Of a stretch of DNA of 64,000 bases, positions 25,819-35,218 are shown piece after piece (the stretch's first letter is position 1; each line of letters starts with the position of its first letter). The notes under the pieces are model-generated. The model ran no database searches. It saw only the letters and a program-made list of their open reading frames with translations, and had not been told where the DNA came from. The DNA lies in contig DURM01000009.1 in NCBI GenBank assembly GCA_012837335.1, forward strand, positions 1 through 64,000, in the 5' to 3' direction. A program made the translations under genes and the position numbers. The stretch comes from Bacillota bacterium. GTDB lineage: Bacteria > Bacillota > Limnochordia > Darwinibacteriales > DTU012.

Positions 25819-27171
25819 ATGAAGGCTAGGAAGTTAATTTTACTGCTGTTAATAGTTGGTTTGGTAGCTGCATCCTCAGCTGTCCATGGCAGCCAATATG
25901 ACTTTGGTGGAGAAACAGTAAAGTTGTCATTTCGATTTTGGGGTTTAACTCCACTTGGGCCGAGGCGTACTTATGACTGGTACAATCCAGACCCAAGACT
26001 GCAAGAACACATTGAGTCTGTGGAAAAAATGTTTAATGTAAAAATTGAGTTTGTGGGTCCTTATGGTGAGGGTAACGTCGCCAATGTACTGAGAACAGGT
26101 GTAATGGCTGGTGACGTACCATTTGATGTAGCTCATGCTAGGGCACTCGAGTATGTACCGCTGGCACTAGACGGTTTCTTAATGCCACTTGATGATTTTA
26201 TTGAGCCGGAATATTACGATACACTACCTCCGGAGCTGCAGCCGGGCGATATGTATAAAGTGCACGGGACAACATTTGTATTCCCCGCTATGACCGAGCT
26301 GTGGAGCAGTTCGGCTGGACTGACTGTCAACAAAACACTGCTGGAACGCGAAGGGCTGCCTATGCCTTATGAATTATTTGAGCAGGGATTATGGACATGG
26401 GATGTTTTAGCTGAATATGCAAGATTATTAACTAAAGATACCAATGGCGATGGCCAGGTCGATCAGTGGGGATTGGCTATTGACGAGGAGCGATTTGGCG
26501 GGTTCCCTCCATTGGTTTGGATGGCAAACAACGGTGCAGAGTTTGTCAAGTATGAAAACGGCAGAGTGGTTCTTGATCTAGTTACAGATGAAGTAATCGA
26601 GACTCTCGAGTTTCTCCAAGGTTTGTATGCCGAGGGCGTTATGAGAACTACCATGGATACCATGACAACAGCTTTTAATGTCGATACGACACACTTTATT
26701 CAGTTCTCAAGTTTAGCCGCAAATCTAAACAACTATGACATGGAATGGGGCATCATGCCTATGCCTACCGGTCCGTCTGCTCAAGGTCCTGTAGCCACCG
26801 AGCGAGGTAACCTCTGGGGTGGAATCATTCCCATTACAGTCCAGCACGACCCAAGAGCGCTGGTCGAGCTGGTCGGTGCGCTGATGCAGATTAAAGAGCC
26901 TTACATTGAAGATATGGAAGCATGGCGCGAAAGATTCTGGGACAACAGAGCTGTTGCTGTTTATGATCGCGAATCGCTTGAGATGTGGAAATGGCAGGAT
27001 ACTAATCTGCAGACAATTCCTGATGTAATGGTGCGGATGGTCCTGAAGGATGCTGGAATTATTTCAGCGATGGTAAATGACGTGATCATTGGCGGTGAAA
27101 GCCCAGCTTCGGTGCTGTCAGCACTGCAGCCTGAAGCACAAGCGCTGCTTGATGATCTGCTCAGACAGTAG
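25819..27171 (+). CDS. sugar ABC transporter solute-binding protein (family 1)
   Basis: 450 residues. The signal peptide (KLILLLLIVGLVAASSAVHG) has no lipobox Cys, unusual for a monoderm Firmicutes binding protein, which would normally be a lipoprotein. The mature part follows the family 1 pattern: VKLSFRFWGLTPLG at the start, HVARALEYVPLALDG-like segment, ELWSSSAGLTVNKTLLEREGLPMP, TWDVLAEYARLLTKDTNGDGQVDQWGL and LWGGIIPI. It should deliver an oligosaccharide to the permeases at 21.6-23.5 kb. TTCAGGAGG precedes the ATG. A hairpin without U-tract follows, which may protect this part of the mRNA. Confidence 0.9.
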   Translation: MKARKLILLLLIVGLVAASSAVHGSQYDFGGETVKLSFRFWGLTPLGPRRTYDWYNPDPRLQEHIESVEKMFNVKIEFVGPYGEGNVANVLRTGVMAGDVPFDVAHARALEYVPLALDGFLMPLDDFIEPEYYDTLPPELQPGDMYKVHGTTFVFPAMTELWSSSAGLTVNKTLLEREGLPMPYELFEQGLWTWDVLAEYARLLTKDTNGDGQVDQWGLAIDEERFGGFPPLVWMANNGAEFVKYENGRVVLDLVTDEVIETLEFLQGLYAEGVMRTTMDTMTTAFNVDTTHFIQFSSLAANLNNYDMEWGIMPMPTGPSAQGPVATERGNLWGGIIPITVQHDPRALVELVGALMQIKEPYIEDMEAWRERFWDNRAVAVYDRESLEMWKWQDTNLQTIPDVMVRMVLKDAGIISAMVNDVIIGGESPASVLSALQPEAQALLDDLLRQ

Positions 27172-27191
27172 ACAAGGAAGGTGAAATGGAC

Positions 27192-27225
27192 GATGGAAAC
27201 TGTTCGATGCTGACCAGTTTCCATC
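27192..27225 (+). other. intercistronic hairpin without U-tract
   Basis: GATGGAAACTG and CAGTTTCCATC form an 11-bp perfect stem with a 12-base loop, just after the binding-protein gene. It is probably an mRNA-stabilising or processing element, not a full terminator. Confidence 0.6.
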
Positions 27226-27263
27226 TAACCACACTTTAGAAAATCTCTAAGGAGATGGATGCT

Positions 27264-28628
27264 ATGGCTTTTAAGAACAAGAAATTAGCATTAATATTAA
27301 GCTTAGTTTTGTTGATTGCGCTATCCAATGCAGCATTGGCTGATGATCACGCTTGGAAAAGAGTGGATGACAGCCATTCTTCTATTGTGTATTCAGGACG
27401 ATGGCTTGAGAGCGAGACACCCGAATCCTTTGGGGGCTCCGAAAGGATCGCTAACCACAGCAAATTTAATGCCGAGTTTACTTTTGTCGGTTCAGGATTT
27501 CGCTGGATTGGGTCTGAAGGCGTGAATAGGGGTAAAGCTGATATCTACTTAAATGATGACCTGGTCGGAAAAGATATCAATCTTTATAATCCGGTTGAAG
27601 AATACCAACAAGTGATTTATACAATTGATGGCTTAGCTGAAGATGAATACACTGTACGGATTGTACCGACAGGAACGAAATCTGATGAAGCTAGAATGGC
27701 GTACGTAACTATTGACGCTTTTGAATACGTACCTACCTTTAACGAAACTTTAGCCGATGCTCAGCAGGCATTCAGAAGAGCAAGAACGCAGCCGCGTTTG
27801 GGAGAAATCCTGCTTGACTACTACTCGGCAGAGTCTATTGAAGCTCTTAAAGCAGCACTAGACACTTATGGATCAGTTGAAGAGAGCGTGCTTCTCGAAA
27901 GTGAAAAACTGGAAGCAACTTACAGGCTCTTAGGGGCTCTTAATGCCTTTAATGATACTCGGACTTCTTCTGCATTCCAGGATTTGTCCGGAAACGGAAA
28001 CCATGCAGTTGCTTATGACGGTCCGAGCTGGGATGAAGGTAAATCCGGCGGTGCAGCTCAGTTCAACAAAAATATAGGCTACTTAAAGGTTGAACCATCT
28101 GAAACCTTGGGACTGCCAGAAAACATCTATACCTTTGAGGCATGGATCTATGTTCCGACAGGGCTGAAGGACTGGGGCGGAGCCTTTGCCTTCGGTACAG
28201 AAGAACATGGCGCCGAAAGAGGTGTAAGCCGGCTTTTGATCAGGCACGACATTGAAGGACAAATCTATCTACATCTCGGCAACGGAACATCAAAGGTAGT
28301 TGGAAAAGCCATCGATATTGGTTGGAAATATAATACTTGGCATCACATTGCGATGACTTATGACACCAGTGAATTGGTTGTCTATGTTGATGGTGTAAAG
28401 AAAATTGCCGAGCGGTGTCCAAATGTGGATATTTCCAATGGTGTCGGAACGGTTCTCTTTGGGGCTCAAAATATTGGTACTCGCTATTATGGTGGAATGG
28501 TAGATGAAGCAAGACTGTGGAATATTGTGAGAACTCAGGAGGAAATTGCCGAGTATATGAATCAAGAGTTAACAGGAACAGAAGCTGGGTTGATCGGTTA
28601 TTGGAAGTTTGACGAGCTTTACAAGTAA
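27264..28628 (+). CDS. secreted LamG-domain protein
   Basis: 454 residues from the ATG at 27264, nine bases after AAGGAG; the ATG at 27255 touches that site. The signal peptide ends at SNAALA without a lipobox. Residues 30-155 are a beta-sandwich (SESFGGSERIANHSKFNAEFTF style) resembling carbohydrate-binding modules. Residues 158-225 are helical. Residues 235-454 are a laminin-G/concanavalin-like domain: YTFEAWIYVPTGLKDWGG, WHHIAMTYDTSELVVYVDGV and YGGMVDEARLWNIVRTQEEI. The last motif recurs in the three lipoproteins downstream. No catalytic residues are apparent, so a glycan-binding role is likely. Confidence 0.82.
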   Translation: MAFKNKKLALILSLVLLIALSNAALADDHAWKRVDDSHSSIVYSGRWLESETPESFGGSERIANHSKFNAEFTFVGSGFRWIGSEGVNRGKADIYLNDDLVGKDINLYNPVEEYQQVIYTIDGLAEDEYTVRIVPTGTKSDEARMAYVTIDAFEYVPTFNETLADAQQAFRRARTQPRLGEILLDYYSAESIEALKAALDTYGSVEESVLLESEKLEATYRLLGALNAFNDTRTSSAFQDLSGNGNHAVAYDGPSWDEGKSGGAAQFNKNIGYLKVEPSETLGLPENIYTFEAWIYVPTGLKDWGGAFAFGTEEHGAERGVSRLLIRHDIEGQIYLHLGNGTSKVVGKAIDIGWKYNTWHHIAMTYDTSELVVYVDGVKKIAERCPNVDISNGVGTVLFGAQNIGTRYYGGMVDEARLWNIVRTQEEIAEYMNQELTGTEAGLIGYWKFDELYK

Positions 28629-28637
28629 TCCCCTGCT

Positions 28638-28662
28638 GGAACCTCTTGTTTTAAGAGGTTCC
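28638..28662 (+). other. intercistronic hairpin
   Basis: GGAACCTCTT and AAGAGGTTCC form a 10-bp perfect stem with a 5-base loop. A CTCTTTT run begins only eight bases later, so termination would be weak at best. The GH43 start follows within 28 bases. Confidence 0.6.
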
Positions 28663-28689
28663 GCCAGGCTCTTTTAAAGGAGGATCTCA

Positions 28690-30009
28690 GTGAGACGTAT
28701 ATCAACAGCAATTATCTTTTTTGTTATAACTCTAACTCTGCTTTCCGCAGCAGCTGCAGCTGACACCAATTCTTCAGATGATCGATACTATGTAAACCCT
28801 GTGGGCGGTATTGATGCAATCGGCGATCCGTATATTCTCAAAGTTGATGATGTGTACTATTTGTATGCTACTTCTGCTGGTGACCGAGGATTTAGAGTCT
28901 GGACTTCGCTGGACCTAGTCAATTGGACAGACCGGCTGCGCTATGCCCTTGCTTTAGATAAGGATAATCAGGAACTCAAATTTGGCACCGGTTCTTTTTG
29001 GGCGCCGGAAGTAATTGAGTATAAAGGTAAATTTTACATGGTCTACAATGCTAAAGACGAAGACGGCCGCCTTAAGATAGCTCTGGCTGTCAGCGATGAT
29101 CCTCTAGGTCCCTTTATGAATATAAAAGCACCACTTTTTGATTACGGCAAGTCGTACATAGATGGCCATATTTTTGTAGATGATGATGGTATTCCGTATC
29201 TCTTTTATACAGTGGATGTCGGCTATAATATCGTTCGCGGCAGAAAAACTAGTCAAATTTACGTTCAGCAGATGAGCGAAGACTTAACAGAACTGATTGG
29301 CGAACCGGTCCTTGCGGCTACACCGGAGCAGGGGTGGGAGTTTCAATCCGGATCTACTCTCTGGAACGAGGGGCCATATGTGCTGAAGCATGAAGAAAAA
29401 TATTATATGACGTACTCTTCGAACTTTTATGGTTCGTCTGCGTATGCAGTCGGGCTTGCGATTGCCGATCATCCTTTAGGTCCGTGGGTTAAATATGAAG
29501 GCAACCCAATTTTGCAGAGTGATCTCTCTATAGGTGTCTCCGGTCCGGGACACAATAGTTTTACAGTTTCGCCTGACGGCACTGAGCTGTTTATTGTTTA
29601 CCATACTCACACTGATGTGCAGCAGCGAGGAGGAAATCGCAATCTGTGTATTGACCGAGTGAGATTTGAAGATGAAATACTGGTTGTTGCTGGCCCAACA
29701 AGGTCTCCACAACCATATCCATCGGCAGATGTAACTGCCATTGCCAGTTTAGATGAAATTAAACTAAACGATAGAATGCTGACCGGTTTTCATCCATCAA
29801 TCACAGAGTACAGAATTCCTCTTCCTTTTGGAAGCGCAGACATGCCTGAGGTAGCGGCTGTACCAACTCTGCCGGGGGCACAGGTGGAGCTTCATGTAGA
29901 TGGGAATATTATTGAGATTGAAGTCACCGCTGAGAATCAGGTGGACAAGATGTATTATACAATCGAGATTATTATACCACCTTATTTACAGAAAATGCTT
30001 GGTCAATAA
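28690..30009 (+). CDS. secreted glycoside hydrolase family 43 with cadherin-like tail
   Basis: 439 residues, GTG start. The signal peptide ends near AAAAA. The five-bladed propeller of GH43 spans about 30-345: the general base Asp is in AIGDPYILKVDD, a second Asp in YIDGHIFVDDDG tunes the acid, and the catalytic Glu is in NEGPYVLKHEEKYY. FWAPEVIEYKGKFYMVY is another family landmark. The last 85 residues (LDEIKLNDRMLTGFHPSITEY) are a cadherin-like beta-sandwich. GH43 members are beta-xylosidases or alpha-L-arabinofuranosidases, which fits side-chain removal from xylan beside the GH115 enzyme. An intracellular relative is at 37.4 kb. Confidence 0.9.
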   Translation: MRRISTAIIFFVITLTLLSAAAAADTNSSDDRYYVNPVGGIDAIGDPYILKVDDVYYLYATSAGDRGFRVWTSLDLVNWTDRLRYALALDKDNQELKFGTGSFWAPEVIEYKGKFYMVYNAKDEDGRLKIALAVSDDPLGPFMNIKAPLFDYGKSYIDGHIFVDDDGIPYLFYTVDVGYNIVRGRKTSQIYVQQMSEDLTELIGEPVLAATPEQGWEFQSGSTLWNEGPYVLKHEEKYYMTYSSNFYGSSAYAVGLAIADHPLGPWVKYEGNPILQSDLSIGVSGPGHNSFTVSPDGTELFIVYHTHTDVQQRGGNRNLCIDRVRFEDEILVVAGPTRSPQPYPSADVTAIASLDEIKLNDRMLTGFHPSITEYRIPLPFGSADMPEVAAVPTLPGAQVELHVDGNIIEIEVTAENQVDKMYYTIEIIIPPYLQKMLGQ

Positions 30010-30047
30010 GCTAAATGCAGAAAAAGAGACTTAAGGGGGTAGGGAAG

Positions 30048-33000
30048 ATGAAATTTGTAATGGTACTAATTTTAGCAGCACTTATAATTGTCGCAGCGCC
30101 GACAAACAAAGCCTTTGCTGCCGGTGAATCAGATTATGAGAATTTCGTCAGTGCTGTTTATGAAGATGGATACTTTAAACTATTCAGCGATGCAGCCGCT
30201 GCAGATATTTTAATTGATTCAAATGATTTTCCGTCAGTGATTCGGGCAGTTGATGATCTCCAGGATGATATCTATAAAGTAACTGATGCGAGACCTGCAG
30301 TAAAAACCAGAGATTCTAGACTAACAAGTCATGTAATAATCGTCGGTTCTGTTGATAAAAGCAAGTTTATCAAGCAGTTGGCAGACACGGGGAAAATTGA
30401 TGTTTCCGGTATCAAGGGGAAATGGGAATCGTTTTTGATCAAAACGGTGGACAACCCTCTTCCCGGTGTAGAACAAGCTCTGGTAATCGCAGGAAGCGAT
30501 AAGAGAGGAACAATTTTTGGGATTTATGAGTTGTCGGAGCAAATCGGAGTATCACCTTGGTATTGGTGGGCTGACGTTACTCCCCAAAAAAAGGACAGCT
30601 TGTACGTCAAGCCCGGGAGCTATGTTCAAGGTGAGCCCACTGTTCGATACAGAGGCATTTTTATCAATGACGAATATATGCTGACTCAGTGGTCCCATAA
30701 GACACACGACCCGGGTAAGCGGATTGGCCCAGAAACTTATAAAAGGATCTTTGAAACCCTGCTGCGTTTAAAGGCCAATTTCCTGTGGCCGGCTATGAAC
30801 CAGGTAGGGGAAAGCTTTTATGCCAATCCACAAAACGCAAAAAATGCCAACGACTATGGTATTGTAGTTGGTTCGACACATGTTGACATGCTTCTAAGAA
30901 ACAACAACCACGAGTGGCACGCATGGGCAGCCCGCAACCGCAAGCCTGACGGTTCTCTGCCGGTATATGATTATTCGGTTGATCCGGAATATGTTTATCG
31001 CTATTGGGAAGAGCGGGTAAAAGAAGTTAAAGATTATGAAAATGCTTATTCAATCGGCATGAGAGCTATTCACGACGAACCGATGCCTGCGGCTAATGTT
31101 CAGGGCGTGCAGGGCAGGATCGAGCTTTTAGAAAAAATCTTTACCGATCAGCGGGAAATCATCCGTAAATGGGTCAATGAAGATGTAACCGAGGAACTGC
31201 AGCTGTTTACACCTTATAAAGAGGTGCTGGACTACTATAACGCTGGACTTCAAGTTCCGGATGATGTGACAATCATTTGGCCGAATGATAACCACGGCTA
31301 TATTAGAAATGTTCCCAATGACGAAGAAAGGCAGAGAAGCGGCGGACACGGATTGTACTACCATCAAAGTTATTTGGGACCTCCGGGACAAACCTATCTC
31401 TGGCAGGCAACTACGCCGCTGTCATTAATGGCTTCTGAATTAAATAAAGCCATTGAGTACGGAATTGATAAACTGTGGGTATTGAATGTTGGTAGTTTCA
31501 AAACCCGTGAAATTCCGATTGACTTTATGATGAGGCTGGCTTGGGATATCGATAGCTGGGAAGCTTCAGATGTAACCGGTTATATAGAGGATTTTGCGGC
31601 AAAACACTTTGGAGAGCAGTACAAAGAAGAAATTGCTTCTGTTATGATCCGGTATTATCAATACAATATTGCCCGCAGACCAGAGTTTATGGAAAAAGGC
31701 GTGTACAGTCTTGTAAACTACGGTGATGAGGCTCAAAGAGTTTTAAATAACTTTGTAGCGATGCTGAGGGATGCGGAGGACGTTTTTAAAAAGCTTCCGG
31801 AGGATCTAAAAGATGCCTATTTTCAGCTGATTTTATATCCCGTCCGCTCCAGTACTTTAAATCTTGAGCAGTATATTGCTGCTGACAGAAGTGCTTTATA
31901 TGCACTCCAAAATAGGGGTAAGGCAGTAAATATGGAAGCAGCCAGATCTGAGCTGGCTTTAGAGATGCATGAGAGAGATATTAACTATTACAACTTCCAA
32001 ATGTCTAACGGTAAATGGCGTTATTTCCTTGACCCGTATACTGACGTCAATAACCATAATCTCCCTCACTATGCTTGGCTGGAGAAAATGCCCTCTGTCA
32101 GCCATGCTGCCGAGATATCTGACAAACCGGTTCTCGGAGTGATTGCTGAGGGACAGGTGTCCCGCTATGAGGACAGTGAATTAACATTTTCTGTTTACAG
32201 CCAAGACTGCCGCTTTATCGATCTGTTCAATATGGGAGACGGAGTGGTGGAATGGAAAGCCAGTACCAGTCATGAGTGGATTAGATTAAGTAAGTCTGAG
32301 GGCACGGTGGAGATTCAGGAGAGAATTTGGGTTGATATCGACTGGTGTTCAGTTCCCACAGGCACAAGCACCGGCGAGATTGTGCTCAAGTCTGAAGGCT
32401 TAACAAAAGCAGTAGCAGTAAAAGCCTTTAACCCGGCCTATCCGGCAAGAGATGAAGTAGAAGGCCATATTGAAAGCAACGGATATGTTTCCATCGAAGC
32501 CGAGAATTTTTACAATAAAGTAGACACACCTCAGTCCCAGTGGCAAGTTTTTAAAGGTTTGGGTCGAAGCGGGGATTCGGTTAAAGTTGTTCCTGATCTG
32601 TCTGAAAGTTTCACTGAGAACATTAAAGACAGAGCTCCAGTGCTTCAGTACAAAGTCTATTTCTTCAGTACCGGAGAATTCCCAATCGAAATTCATCGTG
32701 TTCCAACTTTGGCACCAATGAGTGGAAGATTTGCAATCAGTATTGATGATGGTGAACCTGAAGTCCTGGTTAGTACCAATAATGTTAATGAGTCACAATG
32801 GAGACAAAATGTCCTAGAGCAAGTAGAAAAAATCAGAAGTACGATCACCATTGAGACACCTGGCTATCATACCTTAAATGTTTGGAAGGTTGATCCGGGG
32901 GTCATTATTGACAAGATTGTCATTAATACAGGTGGTTTAGCTTATTCATACCTTGGTCCACCGGAAAGTTACAACTCTATTTCGAAACACAGCGGTCAGC

Positions 33001-34025
33001 CGACGGCAGATTTAAGCGCAGTAACTGACCTGAAATGGGATGTGCCTGAGGTTGTCAGCCCTGTCTTTTTAGTAGAAGCCGAAGACATGAGTTTATCGGG
33101 ATACAGCATTTATGAAAATTTTGCTGCTTCTCAGGGCAGATATGTTTCCGTCAGCGGCAGCGGTAATGTATCGGCAGAATACGACGGTCCAGCCGGCATT
33201 TACAACATGAAAATAGACTACTTCGATGACAATTTTTCCAAATACACCGTGTATGTGAACAATGAAAAAGTAGATGAATGGGAAAGCGTGCTGATCAGCC
33301 GGGGAGTGACGACCGGTGACGGAGCAAGTTTAGAACGGTATAACAATGTTAAAGCGTGGATTGAAAGATCTGCTGACTTAGGATATGTACCGAATACTAG
33401 AACAATAAAAGCTGTCAGGCTTAACCCTGGTGACGTGATTACAATTGAAGGCAGCAGTAATCAGGAGAAAGGTGCAAAACTAGATAAACTGCAGATCGTA
33501 GAACTTACCGAATTTGGCTGGGGTGCTTTTGTTGAACAAAACGGAGAAGTCTATATAAACGCTGATGCAGCCGCAGAAAATTCTAAATATGCTTCTGTTG
33601 TAGGTAAAAGCAGTCATACTTGGGCTGTAAGGAAAGGCAAATACGGCCTTGCCATGGAGGTCATACCGGCTAGAGGATCCCACTGGACCAACACGCGGGT
33701 AATCCGCAACTTCAGTCCGCAGATGACATTTAGAATCAAGTTTAATACACCCGGTACTTACAATGTATGGCTTTTGGTTAAGGCCAATAGTTCAGAAAAG
33801 GATTCGATTCATGTAGGCATGGATGGAATCCACAGATTTACAAACGAGAATACTTTAGCCAAGGAATTTGCTTGGATCAATGTAGGTAGGATAGCTAACG
33901 TCAGCGCCGGATATCATGACTTAAATTTCTGGGCTAGGGAAGATGGGATTATTATTGAGCAGATTTACCTCGGTAATACTGCCAGACCACCAAAATTGGT
34001 CACTGAATTTGTGAGAGAAAAATAG
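30048..34025 (+). CDS. secreted GH115 alpha-glucuronidase with long C-terminal extension
   Basis: 1325 residues from the ATG at 30048 (AAGGGGGTAGGGA upstream; the in-frame ATG at 30015 lacks a site). The signal peptide ends near NKAFA. The GH115 region reads GSDKRGTIFGIYELSEQIGVSPWYWWADV, LLRLKANFLWPAMNQ, YGIVVGSTHVDMLLRNNNHEW, IGMRAIHDEPM and IWPNDNHGYIRNVPNDEERQRSGGHGLYYH, all in family order. The C-terminal GH115 domain follows, then two further beta domains (about 1010-1140 and 1160-1325) that look like carbohydrate-binding modules. GH115 enzymes remove (4-O-methyl-)glucuronate from internal xylan residues. The protein is longer than usual for the family. Confidence 0.92.
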   Translation: MKFVMVLILAALIIVAAPTNKAFAAGESDYENFVSAVYEDGYFKLFSDAAAADILIDSNDFPSVIRAVDDLQDDIYKVTDARPAVKTRDSRLTSHVIIVGSVDKSKFIKQLADTGKIDVSGIKGKWESFLIKTVDNPLPGVEQALVIAGSDKRGTIFGIYELSEQIGVSPWYWWADVTPQKKDSLYVKPGSYVQGEPTVRYRGIFINDEYMLTQWSHKTHDPGKRIGPETYKRIFETLLRLKANFLWPAMNQVGESFYANPQNAKNANDYGIVVGSTHVDMLLRNNNHEWHAWAARNRKPDGSLPVYDYSVDPEYVYRYWEERVKEVKDYENAYSIGMRAIHDEPMPAANVQGVQGRIELLEKIFTDQREIIRKWVNEDVTEELQLFTPYKEVLDYYNAGLQVPDDVTIIWPNDNHGYIRNVPNDEERQRSGGHGLYYHQSYLGPPGQTYLWQATTPLSLMASELNKAIEYGIDKLWVLNVGSFKTREIPIDFMMRLAWDIDSWEASDVTGYIEDFAAKHFGEQYKEEIASVMIRYYQYNIARRPEFMEKGVYSLVNYGDEAQRVLNNFVAMLRDAEDVFKKLPEDLKDAYFQLILYPVRSSTLNLEQYIAADRSALYALQNRGKAVNMEAARSELALEMHERDINYYNFQMSNGKWRYFLDPYTDVNNHNLPHYAWLEKMPSVSHAAEISDKPVLGVIAEGQVSRYEDSELTFSVYSQDCRFIDLFNMGDGVVEWKASTSHEWIRLSKSEGTVEIQERIWVDIDWCSVPTGTSTGEIVLKSEGLTKAVAVKAFNPAYPARDEVEGHIESNGYVSIEAENFYNKVDTPQSQWQVFKGLGRSGDSVKVVPDLSESFTENIKDRAPVLQYKVYFFSTGEFPIEIHRVPTLAPMSGRFAISIDDGEPEVLVSTNNVNESQWRQNVLEQVEKIRSTITIETPGYHTLNVWKVDPGVIIDKIVINTGGLAYSYLGPPESYNSISKHSGQPTADLSAVTDLKWDVPEVVSPVFLVEAEDMSLSGYSIYENFAASQGRYVSVSGSGNVSAEYDGPAGIYNMKIDYFDDNFSKYTVYVNNEKVDEWESVLISRGVTTGDGASLERYNNVKAWIERSADLGYVPNTRTIKAVRLNPGDVITIEGSSNQEKGAKLDKLQIVELTEFGWGAFVEQNGEVYINADAAAENSKYASVVGKSSHTWAVRKGKYGLAMEVIPARGSHWTNTRVIRNFSPQMTFRIKFNTPGTYNVWLLVKANSSEKDSIHVGMDGIHRFTNENTLAKEFAWINVGRIANVSAGYHDLNFWAREDGIIIEQIYLGNTARPPKLVTEFVREK

Positions 34026-34107
34026 AGGGGAGGGTGATATTTTACTTGGTATCAAAAAGCAGCCATTCTCTGCGAACCAACCATAAAAAGAAAGGTGGAG
34101 TGAAGTG

Positions 34108-35142
34108 ATGAACGCACTTAAAGGCAAGTTAAACTTCGGGTTGATAGCGGTTTTAATCGTTTCCTTTACTCTAGTTGGCTGTTTTGGACGAGTGGTTAAT
34201 GAAGCAAATATCATTTCTTTTGATTTGCTGGATGATGATGGAAATTCAGTTTTAGAGGGAGCAGCATTAATTGACACTAAAGGAAGAACCATTATTGGAA
34301 TGGTCGGTGATCTTAAAACAGTTGATATTACAAACTTGAAACCGCATATCGAAGTAACCGAAAGATACCAGGTATACTTCAGCGAAGAACTGCATGTTAA
34401 TGGTGAATCTGCTTATGACTTTTCTGGACCGGTTATCTTTACGGTGACCAAAGACAACGATCCTAAACTGACAAAAGAATGGACGGTTGTGATTAAAGAC
34501 CCCTACAGTCCGCTTGTAATGTGGAATTTTGCAGATGGTCTCCATAAAGAATTTACCATGCACAATGAAGTAGAATTCGTAGATGGGGTAAGAGATAAAG
34601 CACCCCACTTCAAGGGTTTTGGACCAAATGTATATTTGGTTGTGGATGAAGGATTTGTAGCTGAAAATCTGGTCTTTCCGGATAATACATTTACCCTCGA
34701 AACCTGGTTTTATCTGGACAGCACTTTGAAAACGGATGGCTGGAATGCAGCGTTTTCAACCGGTGGAGATGGTCCTGGCAATGTTAGATTGTTGGTTGGC
34801 GGCCATGCTGAAGGTTTGCTGCAGCAATTAATCTATATTTCTGTAGGCAACCACAAAGGGGAGCGGTCTGTTGATTGGCATCCCGATACATGGCACCACT
34901 TTGCCTATGTGTACGATGGTACCGACCTGTTGGTTTATCTTGATGGTGAGCTTGCATTGGTCGAAGAAAATCCTAATGTAGGAAATATTGATTTTACTGG
35001 CGGAGCTCCAGGATTTTACATCGGTGCTCAGCATCCAACCAGCAACAGACGTAATTTCGGCGGTATGATTGACGAAATGGTTATCTATGACTATGCGCGT
35101 TCCGCTGAACAGATTAAAGCGAGCTACGAAAGCAACAAATAA
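34108..35142 (+). CDS. LamG-domain lipoprotein 1
   Basis: 344 residues from the ATG at 34108 (AGGTGGAG seven bases upstream). The lipobox LVGC at about residues 22-25 marks a lipoprotein. Residues 35-135 form a small beta domain (FDLLDDDGNSVLEGAALIDT to LTKEWTVVIKDP). Residues 140-344 form a laminin-G/concanavalin-like domain: LETWFYLDSTLKTDGWNAAF, WHHFAYVYDGTDLLVYLDGE and FGGMIDEMVIYDYARSAEQI. It is paralogous to the next two genes and closest to the third (VAENLVFPDN versus VAENFVFPDN). Surface glycan capture for the importer is inference. Confidence 0.82.
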   Translation: MNALKGKLNFGLIAVLIVSFTLVGCFGRVVNEANIISFDLLDDDGNSVLEGAALIDTKGRTIIGMVGDLKTVDITNLKPHIEVTERYQVYFSEELHVNGESAYDFSGPVIFTVTKDNDPKLTKEWTVVIKDPYSPLVMWNFADGLHKEFTMHNEVEFVDGVRDKAPHFKGFGPNVYLVVDEGFVAENLVFPDNTFTLETWFYLDSTLKTDGWNAAFSTGGDGPGNVRLLVGGHAEGLLQQLIYISVGNHKGERSVDWHPDTWHHFAYVYDGTDLLVYLDGELALVEENPNVGNIDFTGGAPGFYIGAQHPTSNRRNFGGMIDEMVIYDYARSAEQIKASYESNK

Positions 35143-35150
35143 ATATGTTT

Positions 35151-35184
35151 CAAGTTGAAGCCAACTCAAAATGGCTTCAACTTG
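35151..35184 (+). other. intercistronic hairpin without U-tract
   Basis: CAAGTTGAAGCCA and TGGCTTCAACTTG form a 13-bp perfect stem with an 8-base loop, between lipoprotein genes 1 and 2. It probably stabilises or sets processing of the upstream mRNA. Confidence 0.65.
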
Positions 35185-35218
35185 GCAACTCCAAAATATT
35201 ATGCGGGGAGGAAAATAA

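Noticed and set aside
34026-34107. A hairpin between the GH115 gene and lipoprotein 1
   Set aside because: Only short imperfect pairings (TTGGT/ACCAA and GCAG/CTGC) exist, much weaker than the other intercistronic stems.
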